Assembly (NCBI GenBank): GCA_007695095.1
Contig: REEL01000125.1
Span: 1-43,365, forward strand
Direction of reading: 5' to 3'
Source of the DNA: Chitinophagaceae bacterium
Lineage (GTDB): Bacteria > Bacteroidota > Bacteroidia > Chitinophagales > REEL01
Length of the DNA: 43,365 bases
Shown: positions 1-6,363 of the stretch, piece by piece
How the letters are laid out: each line of letters starts with the position of its first letter
Numbering within the stretch: the first letter of the stretch is position 1
Position numbers and translations under genes: made by a program
Notes under the pieces: generated by a model
Seen by the model: only the letters and a program-made list of their open reading frames with translations
Told to the model about the DNA's origin: nothing
The model's database searches: none

Positions 1-425
1 TTCTCTTCCTTTTTCTCTTCCTTCTTAACTTCCTCTTTTGCCTCTTTCTCAACTTCCGGCTCTTTTACTTCCTTTTCCGGCTTTTTAGCAGTTTCTTCCT
101 TTTTTACTTCAATTTCAGGCGTAACAACCGTTTCTTTTACCGTCTCTTTAACTTTGGTGTCCAGAACGTCTTCGACCTTTTCCTTGGTTTCTTTAACTTC
201 AGTTTTGATAGCATCTGCTAATTTAACTTTATCAGCTTTTTGTTTTTCTTCAAAATCCTTACTGAATTTCTCACGCAGCAGGTTTTGTCCTACGGCATCT
301 ACTTTCGTGTTAGGGCCACTAGTTGCATAACCATTTTCCTTTAATACTTCAAGAATCGTGTTAAGACCTACTCCCAGTTCGGAAGCAAGTTTCACAGCTC
401 TTTGTTGTTTGATCTCTTCAGTCAT
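1..425 (-). CDS. infB: Translation initiation factor IF-2, N-terminal part (partial)
   Basis: IF-2 is the GTPase that places initiator tRNA on the 30S subunit. Only about 141 N-terminal codons are present; the G domain lies beyond the left edge. The first ~40 residues fit the IF2_N helical domain (MTEEIKQQRAVKLASELGV, then a tyrosine/glycine-rich turn). They are followed by a long linker almost entirely of Lys, Glu, Val and Thr, as in Bacteroidota IF-2. The ATG at 425 is chosen because the homology starts there and GGAGG lies 4 bases upstream, which is unusual in this phylum. The gene follows nusA by 33 bp, the classical rimP-nusA-infB order, so co-transcription is likely. The assignment rests on the N-domain plus synteny. 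Confidence 0.9.
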   Translation of the reverse strand, partial: MTEEIKQQRAVKLASELGVGLNTILEVLKENGYATSGPNTKVDAVGQNLLREKFSKDFEEKQKADKVKLADAIKTEVKETKEKVEDVLDTKVKETVKETVVTPEIEVKKEETAKKPEKEVKEPEVEKEAKEEVKKEEKKEE

Positions 426-458
426 TAATCCTCCAAAATTAATTTAGCTTTTCAGCTT

Positions 459-1706
459 TTACTCTTCAAATTCAGCGCTTAAAATCTTAATCAGGTCTTC
501 AATGGTTTCTACTTCCAAATCTGTTCTCCTGACTAATTCTTCTTTTTCAAGTTTTAAAACACTTTTTGCTGTATCACAGCCAATTTTAATCAACTCGTCT
601 ATTATCCAATTATCTATTTCGTCTCTAAACTCGTTGATGTCAACATCATCTAATTCAGAACCTATTTCAATATCATTTCTGTAAACATCAATTTCATATC
701 CTACTAAATCACCCGCTAACTTAATGTTTAAGCCCCCTCTTCCTATCGCTAAAGATACCTGATCCGGATTTACATAAGCCACTGCTTTTTTATTTTCTTC
801 ATCGATTTTTATTTCCTGTATTTTCGATGGAGCTAATGCCCTGGTAATAAATAACGGTAAATTAGAGGTATAATTTATGATATCTATGTTTTCATTTTTT
901 AATTCTCGTACAATTCCATGAATTCTGGAACCTTTCATACCTACACAGGCACCAACCGGATCAATTCTCTCATCCATTGATTCAACTGCAACTTTTGCTT
1001 TTTCACCCGGCTTTCTTACAATTTTCTTAATCATTATAAGTCCATCATATATTTCCGGCACTTCTTCTTCCAGCAATCTGGCTAAAAAGTCAGGATGTGT
1101 TCTGGATAAAATTATTTTAGGGTTAGCATTTATCAGCTTCACTTCTTTTATCAAAGCCTTTACATTATCCCCTTTTTTGAAGAAATCTGTAGGAATTTTT
1201 TCCCTTCTTGGAAGAATCATTTCGTTTCCTTCATCGTCTAAAATCAAAATTTCATCTTTCCAGGTTTGATATACTTCACCTATAACAACTTCACCTTCTC
1301 TGTCTTTATACTTTTTAAAGACTTCATCTTTTTCCAGCTCATTTAAGCGGGAGCGTAATGTTTGCTTAAAAACAAGCGTTGATCTTCTGCTAAAATCCGC
1401 AATTCCTATTTCATCAAAATGTTCCTCTCCTATTTCATAATCTTCATCTATTTCTTTAGCTACTGATAGGGGAATTTGTAAGTTTTCATCTTCTAAATCT
1501 TCATCTGCAACTATCTCTCTTTTTCTGAAAATTTCCAAGTCACCTCTATCGGTATTGACAATTATATCAAAGTTATCATCACTACCAAATTCTTTCTTGA
1601 TAATGGTACGGAAAACATCCTCAAGAATTTTCATCAATATCGGACGAGCTATATTTTTTCGTTCTTTAAATTCCGTAAACGATTCTACTAATATTTCACT
1701 GTTCAT
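459..1706 (-). CDS. nusA: Transcription termination/antitermination factor NusA
   Basis: NusA binds RNA polymerase and nascent RNA to control pausing, termination and antitermination. The 415-residue product has the family order: an N-terminal polymerase-binding domain (about 1-130), an S1 domain (about 135-200, starting at the GEVVIGEVYQ segment), and two KH domains. KH1 contains GACVGMKGSRIHGIV and KH2 contains SLAIGRGGLNIKLA. A short C-terminal helical region ends DLEVETIEDLIKIL. Length is normal for Bacteroidota, which lack the two acidic repeats of E. coli NusA. The ATG start fits the family N-terminus. It lies 50 bp downstream of rimP and 33 bp upstream of infB on the same strand, an operon conserved across bacteria. 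Confidence 0.97.
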   Translation of the reverse strand: MNSEILVESFTEFKERKNIARPILMKILEDVFRTIIKKEFGSDDNFDIIVNTDRGDLEIFRKREIVADEDLEDENLQIPLSVAKEIDEDYEIGEEHFDEIGIADFSRRSTLVFKQTLRSRLNELEKDEVFKKYKDREGEVVIGEVYQTWKDEILILDDEGNEMILPRREKIPTDFFKKGDNVKALIKEVKLINANPKIILSRTHPDFLARLLEEEVPEIYDGLIMIKKIVRKPGEKAKVAVESMDERIDPVGACVGMKGSRIHGIVRELKNENIDIINYTSNLPLFITRALAPSKIQEIKIDEENKKAVAYVNPDQVSLAIGRGGLNIKLAGDLVGYEIDVYRNDIEIGSELDDVDINEFRDEIDNWIIDELIKIGCDTAKSVLKLEKEELVRRTDLEVETIEDLIKILSAEFEE

Positions 1707-1756
1707 TGTTACAGATTTATGTTTTAAGTGTCTTTACACTCAAGTTACGTATTTTT

Positions 1757-2227
1757 TTAAAATTTTAAAACCAATGTTGTTGACTTAATATCTTCAAATT
1801 GAATTTCATGCTCAATTACAGTCGTTTCTTTTGATTTTTTTATCGGTTTATGTTCTTCTATTTTAAGTTTATTTTCATCTACTTCTTTCAAAATTCCGGT
1901 TAATTTAACCCCGTTTTTCATAAGTACATCAACCTCTCTGCCAATTCTTCTTTTATACTGCCTCAATACTTTAATCGGGTTTGTCATTCCCGGCGAAGAT
2001 ACTTCAAGTATATACTTCTCTCCTACCAAACCTTTCGTTTCAAGAAAATTTTCCAAATCCCTGCTTATCTCAGCGCATTTTCCTATCTGAATTCCGGAAT
2101 CACCATCTAAAAAAACCTGAATTGTCTGTGGATTAGGAAATTTTATGTCAACCGGAAAAAATTCAGTTCCTTCAAACCGCTCTTCTAAGTATTCCCAAAT
2201 GTTTTTAAATAACGCTTCCGATGCCAT
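1757..2227 (-). CDS. rimP: Ribosome maturation factor RimP
   Basis: RimP assists maturation of the 30S subunit, mainly around protein S12. The 156-residue product has an N-terminal alpha/beta domain ending near residue 80 (VEVSSPGMTNPIK, the family hallmark at the domain junction; here LEVSSPGM) and a C-terminal SH3-like beta domain rich in lysine. I start at the ATG at 2227 (MASEALF) rather than the in-frame TTG at 2242, because the ATG better matches family length and leaves space for the leader. It is the first gene of the rimP-nusA-infB transcript. A promoter-like -7 box and a hairpin lie directly upstream. Confidence 0.93.
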   Translation of the reverse strand: MASEALFKNIWEYLEERFEGTEFFPVDIKFPNPQTIQVFLDGDSGIQIGKCAEISRDLENFLETKGLVGEKYILEVSSPGMTNPIKVLRQYKRRIGREVDVLMKNGVKLTGILKEVDENKLKIEEHKPIKKSKETTVIEHEIQFEDIKSTTLVLKF

Positions 2228-2246
2228 AAATATAGTATTCAAAGAA

Positions 2247-2272
2247 AAAGAGGGAACTATCGCCCCCTCTTT
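2247..2272 (-). promoter_or_regulatory. Leader hairpin of the rimP-nusA-infB mRNA
   Basis: A perfect 8-bp inverted repeat (plus strand AAAGAGGG at 2247-2254, CCCTCTTT at 2265-2272) encloses a 10-nt loop. On the transcribed minus strand the 3' arm runs into TTCTTTG, giving a terminator- or attenuator-like shape about 20 nt before the rimP ATG. Its 5' arm begins where transcription from the TACTTTTG box would start, so the mRNA would begin with this hairpin. Attenuation or 5'-end stabilisation is inferred. Confidence 0.5.
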
Positions 2273-2279
2273 CCAACTG

Positions 2280-2287
2280 CAAAAGTA
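2280..2287 (-). promoter_or_regulatory. Promoter -7 box for rimP-nusA-infB
   Basis: On the minus strand this reads TACTTTTG, a perfect match to the Bacteroidota -7 consensus TAnnTTTG. The -33 region at the expected distance (about 2307-2310) reads TTTT instead of TTTG. The predicted start site near 2273 leaves a leader of about 45 nt containing the hairpin. Confidence 0.5.
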
Positions 2288-2352
2288 TAAAAAAATTTCC
2301 GCTTTTAAAATTTATTTTGTTTTATTTTGTTCTATGACTATTAAACTTATTG

Positions 2353-3486
2353 ATGAACGGACTATATATTCACATTCCTTTTTGTAAACAATCTTGTCAC
2401 TATTGTGATTTCCATTTTTCTGTCAACCATGCATTGTTTGATCAGATGGTTAACAGCATTTGTAAAGAAATTTCATTGCGTAGTTCTTACATGCCCGGTA
2501 ATGAATTAGACTCTGTATATTTTGGTGGTGGAACTCCCTCCCTACTCAAAAAAAATCATTACAAAACTTTGATGAGTGCCATAAATGAAAATTTTTTAAC
2601 CGAAAATTTAAAAGAAGTTACCCTGGAAATGAATCCGGATGATGTTAATGCTGATTACATGAAATACCTTTTTAATGAAACTTTCATAAATCGTATTAGC
2701 CTTGGAGTTCAGTCGTTTAATGAAACTGAATTGGTTTTTATGAATCGCAGTCATACGGCAAAACAATCCCGAAGCAGTCTGGATGCAATTAGAAAAAGCG
2801 GATTTAATAATATTAGCCTGGATCTCATTTACGGACTTCCCGAACATGTTGAAAAAAATTGGGAAAATAATATAACTATTTTTCTGAAAGAAGATATTCC
2901 ACATCTTTCGGCTTACTGCCTGAGCATAGAAGAAAAAACAGTGTTCGGAAAGCTTTTAAAAGAGAACAAGTTAATTCCTTTGCATGATGACATTGCGTTT
3001 CAGGAGTTTGTTACTTTAAGAAACATGCTTTTTAATTATAAATATGAGCATTATGAAATCTCAAATTTTGCTTTAAAAAATTATAAAGCTTTTCATAACA
3101 GTGGTTACTGGAAAGACATGATATATCTGGGTGTGGGACCATCTGCTCATTCGTTTAACAGCCGTCAAAGATCTTGGAATATTGCATCCAATAAAGCATA
3201 TATCGACCGATTAGATCAAAATAAGGAATTTTTTACTGAGGAAATTTTAGACGATAAAGCAAGATTTAATGAATTTATAATGAAGTCTTTACGTACAATT
3301 GAAGGAATCAATTTGCTGGAATTAACCTATAACTTTGGTGAACATCATACATCTGATTTGATAAAAAAATCTAAAAAATATTTGAGCTCAGATTTAGTTC
3401 ACATTTCTGAGAATTACATTTGTTTGACAGAAAAGGGATTATTTATTTCTGATTTTGTTGCAGCTGATTTATTTCTTGATAATTAA
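2353..3486 (+). CDS. hemW: HemW, radical SAM heme chaperone (coproporphyrinogen oxidase-like)
   Basis: HemW binds heme and a [4Fe-4S] cluster and is thought to deliver heme to respiratory enzymes. It is often misannotated as oxygen-independent coproporphyrinogen oxidase. Near the N-terminus is HIPFCKQSCHYCDF with cluster cysteines at residues 11, 15 and 18, followed by VYFGGGTPSLL (SAM-binding GGE/GGGTP region). Around residue 248 lies HNSGYW, the HNxxYW motif that distinguishes HemW from HemN, followed by LGVGPSAHSF. Length 377 is normal. I start at ATG 2353, not the preceding TTG. It is divergent from rimP and followed by tsaB after 6 bp, so the two are probably co-transcribed. Confidence 0.94.
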   Translation: MNGLYIHIPFCKQSCHYCDFHFSVNHALFDQMVNSICKEISLRSSYMPGNELDSVYFGGGTPSLLKKNHYKTLMSAINENFLTENLKEVTLEMNPDDVNADYMKYLFNETFINRISLGVQSFNETELVFMNRSHTAKQSRSSLDAIRKSGFNNISLDLIYGLPEHVEKNWENNITIFLKEDIPHLSAYCLSIEEKTVFGKLLKENKLIPLHDDIAFQEFVTLRNMLFNYKYEHYEISNFALKNYKAFHNSGYWKDMIYLGVGPSAHSFNSRQRSWNIASNKAYIDRLDQNKEFFTEEILDDKARFNEFIMKSLRTIEGINLLELTYNFGEHHTSDLIKKSKKYLSSDLVHISENYICLTEKGLFISDFVAADLFLDN

Positions 3487-3492
3487 ACTTTT

Positions 3493-4149
3493 ATGAAAGA
3501 ACCAATAATTTTACATTTGGAAACTTCCACCTCTATTTGCTCTGTAGCCCTTTCTAAAGGTGAAAATTTATTAGCACATAGGGAAACAAATGTTGATAAG
3601 TCTCATAGTAGTATAATTTTGGATTATATAAATTCTGTTTTACAAGAAAGTGAAGTTCCTTTAAAATATCTTAATGCAATATCTTGCAGCACAGGACCCG
3701 GTTCTTATACCGGACTAAGAATAGGTGTATCTACTGCAAAAGGTTTAGCCTACGGCCTGAAAATTCCCGTAATAGACTTACCTGTGTTGGATACTCTTGC
3801 AAATGAAATGCTTTTTAGATATCCGGATTTTAAATATTACATTCCGGTCATTGACGCAAGAAGAATGGAAGTTTATCTTGCTGTTTATGAAAAAGAAAGA
3901 AAAATAGTTGATTTTAAACCTATGATTATTGAAAATAAAGATGTTTTTAATTTCTTAGATAGTAAAAATAATATAATTCTGTCCGGATACGGCGTTGAAA
4001 AATTATCCTCTGTCTTGCCAAAAGAAAGTTTTAAAATAGAAACCAATATTAAACCCTGTGCTATTTATAACATACGAATAGCTTATAAAAAATTTATAGA
4101 AAAAATCTTTTCTGATTCTGCTTATCTAAATCCTATATATTTAAAATAA
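3493..4149 (+). CDS. tsaB: tRNA threonylcarbamoyladenosine biosynthesis protein TsaB
   Basis: TsaB is the ASKHA-fold partner of TsaD in the complex that makes t6A37 on ANN-decoding tRNAs. The 218-residue product starts with the nucleotide-binding-like strand LHLETSTSICSVALSKG. It carries the diagnostic STGPGSYTGLRIGVSTAKGL segment around residues 66-85 and ends with SAYLNPIYLK, close to the typical TsaB C-terminus. It follows hemW by 6 bp. TsaD and TsaE are not in this window. The downstream 183 bp are AT-rich and contain the promoter region of the next regulator. Confidence 0.95.
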   Translation: MKEPIILHLETSTSICSVALSKGENLLAHRETNVDKSHSSIILDYINSVLQESEVPLKYLNAISCSTGPGSYTGLRIGVSTAKGLAYGLKIPVIDLPVLDTLANEMLFRYPDFKYYIPVIDARRMEVYLAVYEKERKIVDFKPMIIENKDVFNFLDSKNNIILSGYGVEKLSSVLPKESFKIETNIKPCAIYNIRIAYKKFIEKIFSDSAYLNPIYLK

Positions 4150-4275
4150 TTAAAATACAGTGATAATATAAAATTATTATTGTATTTATTAAACACTTTA
4201 CGAGTTATTATTGTTAGGTATTATGATACTAATTTTTAAATACTGTAAAAAATAATGTTTTTTTAAAAATAAGAT

Positions 4276-4290
4276 TGGCACACTGTTTGA
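4276..4290 (+). promoter_or_regulatory. Possible sigma-54-type promoter element
   Basis: TGGCAC at 4276-4281 is followed after 5 nt by TTGA at 4287-4290. The spacing between the GG and the following G-dinucleotide fits the -24/-12 consensus TGGCAC-N5-TTGC, but the -12 reads GA rather than GC. It sits about 43 nt upstream of the ArsR-like ATG. No enhancer-binding site was recognised, so this is weak. Confidence 0.25.
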
Positions 4291-4332
4291 TAATTAGTTA
4301 TTGAAATTTATAATAAATAAAACAATTTAATT

Positions 4333-4677
4333 ATGGCAAACACAGCAAAGGACAGAGTAATCGTTTTGAAAAATGGCGACAATGATGACATTCGCTTAGA
4401 TTACAATCTATTAAGAAAAGCAGTTTTAACATTGAGAGCTGTTAATCACAAATTAAGAAAACAGATTATTAAATTATTAGAGGAGCATGACAGACTTACT
4501 GTTACTGAAATCTATGTAAAACTTAGGTTAGAGCAATCTGTTGCCTCTCAGCATCTGGCAATTTTAAGAAGAGCCGGTGTTGTTAGAACAGATAGAGATG
4601 GAAAATACATCCATTACTCTTTAAACAGACCTAGAATTGCAGAAGTTTCAGCATTAGTTGAAGAACTTGCTCAATAA
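4333..4677 (+). CDS. ArsR/SmtB-like winged-helix transcriptional regulator (first of a tandem pair)
   Basis: This is a 114-residue DNA-binding protein. Residues about 30-100 form an ArsR-type winged helix: LRAVNHKLRKQIIKLLEE, recognition helix LEQSVASQHLAILRRAG, then the wing DRDGKYIHYSLN. It contains no cysteine at all, so classical ArsR/SmtB thiol-metal sensing through the alpha-3N or CxC site is excluded; what it senses cannot be told. It is preceded by about 180 bp of AT-rich DNA, is monocistronic, and ends at a strong terminator. A clear paralogue, with similar recognition and wing segments, follows at 4795. The family call is solid, the function is not. Confidence 0.85.
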   Translation: MANTAKDRVIVLKNGDNDDIRLDYNLLRKAVLTLRAVNHKLRKQIIKLLEEHDRLTVTEIYVKLRLEQSVASQHLAILRRAGVVRTDRDGKYIHYSLNRPRIAEVSALVEELAQ

Positions 4678-4705
4678 TAGCAAAGCGGATTTTAAGAAAA
4701 AAAAA

Positions 4706-4731
4706 GCCGGTAGTTTCTACCGGCTTTTTTT
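4706..4731. terminator. Intrinsic terminator between the two ArsR-like genes
   Basis: GCCGGTAG (4706-4713), loop TTT, CTACCGGC (4717-4724) is a perfect 8-bp stem followed by seven T residues on the plus strand. It is preceded by nine A residues, so it would also work in the opposite direction. It ends the first regulator's transcript, so the second regulator needs its own promoter. Confidence 0.9.
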
Positions 4732-4785
4732 ATTGATAAAAACTTAAAATAATTATAAACAAAATATGCATAAGCATTGTTATTG

Positions 4786-4794
4786 TGGGAAAAT
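4786..4794 (+). promoter_or_regulatory. Operator half-site at the start of the second ArsR-like gene
   Basis: TGGGAAAAT ends directly before the ATG at 4795. The same half-site recurs downstream of this gene as part of three paired sites built on TTTTCCCA-N3-TGGGAAAA. A repressor bound here would block initiation, which suggests autoregulation (inference). Confidence 0.4.
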
Positions 4795-5121
4795 ATGTTA
4801 AAAATGACACGAGATAACAAGCACCCCAATATTCAAATAGATGCTACTAATCTTAATTATTGCTCGGATATTATGCGTGCAATATCTCATCCTCTAAGAC
4901 TCAAAATACTTAGTTTTATTGATAATGAAAAGAAAACCAACGTCAATAAAATATATAACACACTCAAGTTAGAGCAGTCTATAACATCCCAACACTTAAA
5001 AATTTTAAGAGATAATGAGTTAGTTATTTCTGAAAGAGAAGGTAAGTATATTTTTTACCGTATTAATTACGAGAAAATAATTCATGTAAATACAGTAATT
5101 AATCAATTTTACCAAAAGTAA
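4795..5121 (+). CDS. ArsR/SmtB-like winged-helix transcriptional regulator (second of the pair)
   Basis: A protein of 108 residues from ATG 4795; the alternative ATG at 4804 gives 105, and an upstream TTG at 4777 is less likely. The winged helix is clear: MRAISHPLRLKILSFIDN, recognition helix LEQSITSQHLKILRDNE, wing SEREGKYIFYRIN. Only one cysteine (NYCSD, near the N-terminus) is present, so there is no classical metal-thiolate site. It is paralogous to the preceding regulator, so the pair probably arose by tandem duplication and may respond to different cues. Operator-like sites overlap its start region and lie within 220 bp after its stop, suggesting that its own product binds here. It faces nadD across a 660-bp non-coding gap. 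Confidence 0.83.
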   Translation: MLKMTRDNKHPNIQIDATNLNYCSDIMRAISHPLRLKILSFIDNEKKTNVNKIYNTLKLEQSITSQHLKILRDNELVISEREGKYIFYRINYEKIIHVNTVINQFYQK

Positions 5122-5148
5122 AAACGAAACTATTCGTTAAAATCCACC

Positions 5149-5173
5149 ATATTTTCCCATAATGAGAAAATAT
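5149..5173. promoter_or_regulatory. Near-perfect palindromic operator-like site 1
   Basis: Twelve-base arms around a central A: ATATTTTCCCAT at 5149-5160 and ATGAGAAAATAT at 5162-5173, 11 of 12 positions complementary. The core is CCCA-N3-TGAG. It lies 28 bp after the stop of the second ArsR-like gene and shares its core with sites at 5179-5193 and 5321-5339. Confidence 0.5.
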
Positions 5174-5178
5174 TAATA

Positions 5179-5193
5179 CCAAAATGGGAAAAT
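5179..5193. promoter_or_regulatory. Operator-like site 2
   Basis: CCA, spacer AAA, then TGGGAAAAT. The right half is identical to the half-site at 4786-4794; the left half is degenerate. Its centre is about two helical turns from site 1, so dimers could bind side by side. Confidence 0.4.
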
Positions 5194-5210
5194 ACTAAAA
5201 TTATGCTTTT

Positions 5211-5233
5211 TTATTACATTACAAGTGTAATAA
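5211..5233. repeat. Inverted repeat, 8-bp arms
   Basis: TTATTACA at 5211-5218 and TGTAATAA at 5226-5233 with a 7-nt spacer; a shorter alternative pairing (TTACA/TGTAA) is nested inside. It is AT-rich with no T tract, so it is more likely a protein-binding site or extruding structure than a terminator. Confidence 0.45.
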
Positions 5234-5320
5234 CTACTCTATTAAATAGATGTCAATAAAAACTTATTGCAAAAAAGGGTAAGATTAAACTGATAGTCAG
5301 TATTTTATAAAAAATAGAAG

Positions 5321-5339
5321 TTTTCCCAAAATGGGAATT
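5321..5339. promoter_or_regulatory. Operator-like site 3
   Basis: TTTTCCCA (5321-5328), AAA, TGGGAATT (5332-5339). The inner six bases of each arm are perfectly complementary. Same architecture and spacer length as site 1. Confidence 0.5.
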
Positions 5340-5701
5340 TATTATTTTAAACCAAATTAACCTTTTATTAACACACACTATTATTATTGTATTTATTAAT
5401 TAATTAAAAACAATAGTAGTAATAGGCTCTGTGGATTTGTGGATTTATTTTTAATGTAAAATTTGCATTTTTAAGTAAGATGAATTTTTAAACGAATTAT
5501 ACACAGTTATTTATTTTAAATTTCTCTTTTAAAATATAGATTTCAATATTCTTATCCACATTTACACAATTTTCGATTGTTTATATAAAAATAAATTTTT
5601 ACCCCCTTTCTTTAGTGTTCAGACTGTTAATTTAAACAACTGTTTTTAACATTAAATAACATTTTATTTAGAAAAACCGGAATTTAACTTTATCATCTTA
5701 A

Positions 5702-5728
5702 TAATTGTGAATTAGCTTACCACAATTA
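5702..5728. repeat. Inverted repeat near the nadD end
   Basis: TAATTGTG at 5702-5709 and CACAATTA at 5721-5728, perfect 8-bp arms with an 11-nt spacer. It is 53 bp beyond the nadD stop on the minus strand. It has no T tract, so a terminator role is doubtful; a protein-binding site in the origin-like region is equally possible. Confidence 0.4.
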
Positions 5729-5781
5729 AACATTTTTTAACACTGATGTTAATAAAGAAGAAATAAAAAAAAGGGTTTTAT

Positions 5782-6354
5782 TTACCGGTATAAACTATTT
5801 TTTTCTATGTAGTTATTTACCTTGTCGGGTATAAGGTATTTAACAGATTTTTCTTCTTTAATCATGTTTCTAATTAAACTGGCTGATATGTTGAGTAGCG
5901 GGACATCGAGGATGGTAACTTTAGGATGTTTTTTCCACTCATTTAAATCAAAACCCTCTCTTCGGTAAACTAATAAATGATAGTATTTTAAGATAGTCTC
6001 ATAGTTTTTCCACTTATGGAATGAATCTAAGTTATCACCACCCATGATTAAACTAAATTCATACTTTGGAAACATTTCCGTCAGTTTAGTAAGTGTATCT
6101 ATAGTGTAAGATGGTTTTTTTAACATAAACTCTACATTACTTACAGACAATCTTTCATTATCTTCTATAGCTGTTTCGACCATTTTTAGGCGTTCGTATT
6201 CATTTAAGAGAGAAGATTTTTGTTTAAAAGGGTTTTGTGGCGTTACGACAAACCATACTTTATCTATATGACTATTTTCTACAAAATAGTTAGCGATTAT
6301 TAGATGCCCTATATGAATAGGATTAAAAGTACCAAAGAAAAGACCTACTTTCAA
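5782..6354 (-). CDS. nadD: Nicotinate-nucleotide adenylyltransferase
   Basis: NadD transfers AMP from ATP to nicotinate mononucleotide in NAD synthesis. The 190-residue product opens with the nucleotidyltransferase signature GTFNPIHIGH at residues 8-17 and has the second motif ISASLIR near residue 158, matching the family (S/T)xxxxR region. The only start compatible with this N-terminus is TTG at 6354; an in-frame stop lies at 6364-6366. That stop is the terminator of the upstream M29 peptidase gene, leaving only 9 bp between them, so translational coupling is likely. Length is normal for the family. Confidence 0.94.
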   Translation of the reverse strand: MKVGLFFGTFNPIHIGHLIIANYFVENSHIDKVWFVVTPQNPFKQKSSLLNEYERLKMVETAIEDNERLSVSNVEFMLKKPSYTIDTLTKLTEMFPKYEFSLIMGGDNLDSFHKWKNYETILKYYHLLVYRREGFDLNEWKKHPKVTILDVPLLNISASLIRNMIKEEKSVKYLIPDKVNNYIEKNSLYR

Positions 6355-6363
6355 AATGTTATT

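Larger units (their letters stand above)
5122..5781. other. Long AT-rich non-coding region, candidate replication origin or DnaA-binding locus
   Basis: No gene-length reading frame is present in these 660 bp, although the flanking genes converge and so need no promoters here. The left third carries three operator-like repeats and a stem-loop. The right half carries DnaA-box-like sequences. Exact TTATNCACA matches are at 5497-5505 and 5552-5560; two-mismatch copies are at 5430-5438 and 5438-5446 (minus orientation) and 5560-5568. A TTAATTAATTAA stretch near 5395-5406 could be an unwinding element. Inverted repeats lie at 5702-5728. The origin assignment is inference; GC skew could not be computed here. 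Confidence 0.45.

Noticed and set aside
5203-5259. 18-codon ATG frame in the origin-like gap
   Set aside because: It overlaps an inverted repeat, is very short and has no leader features.
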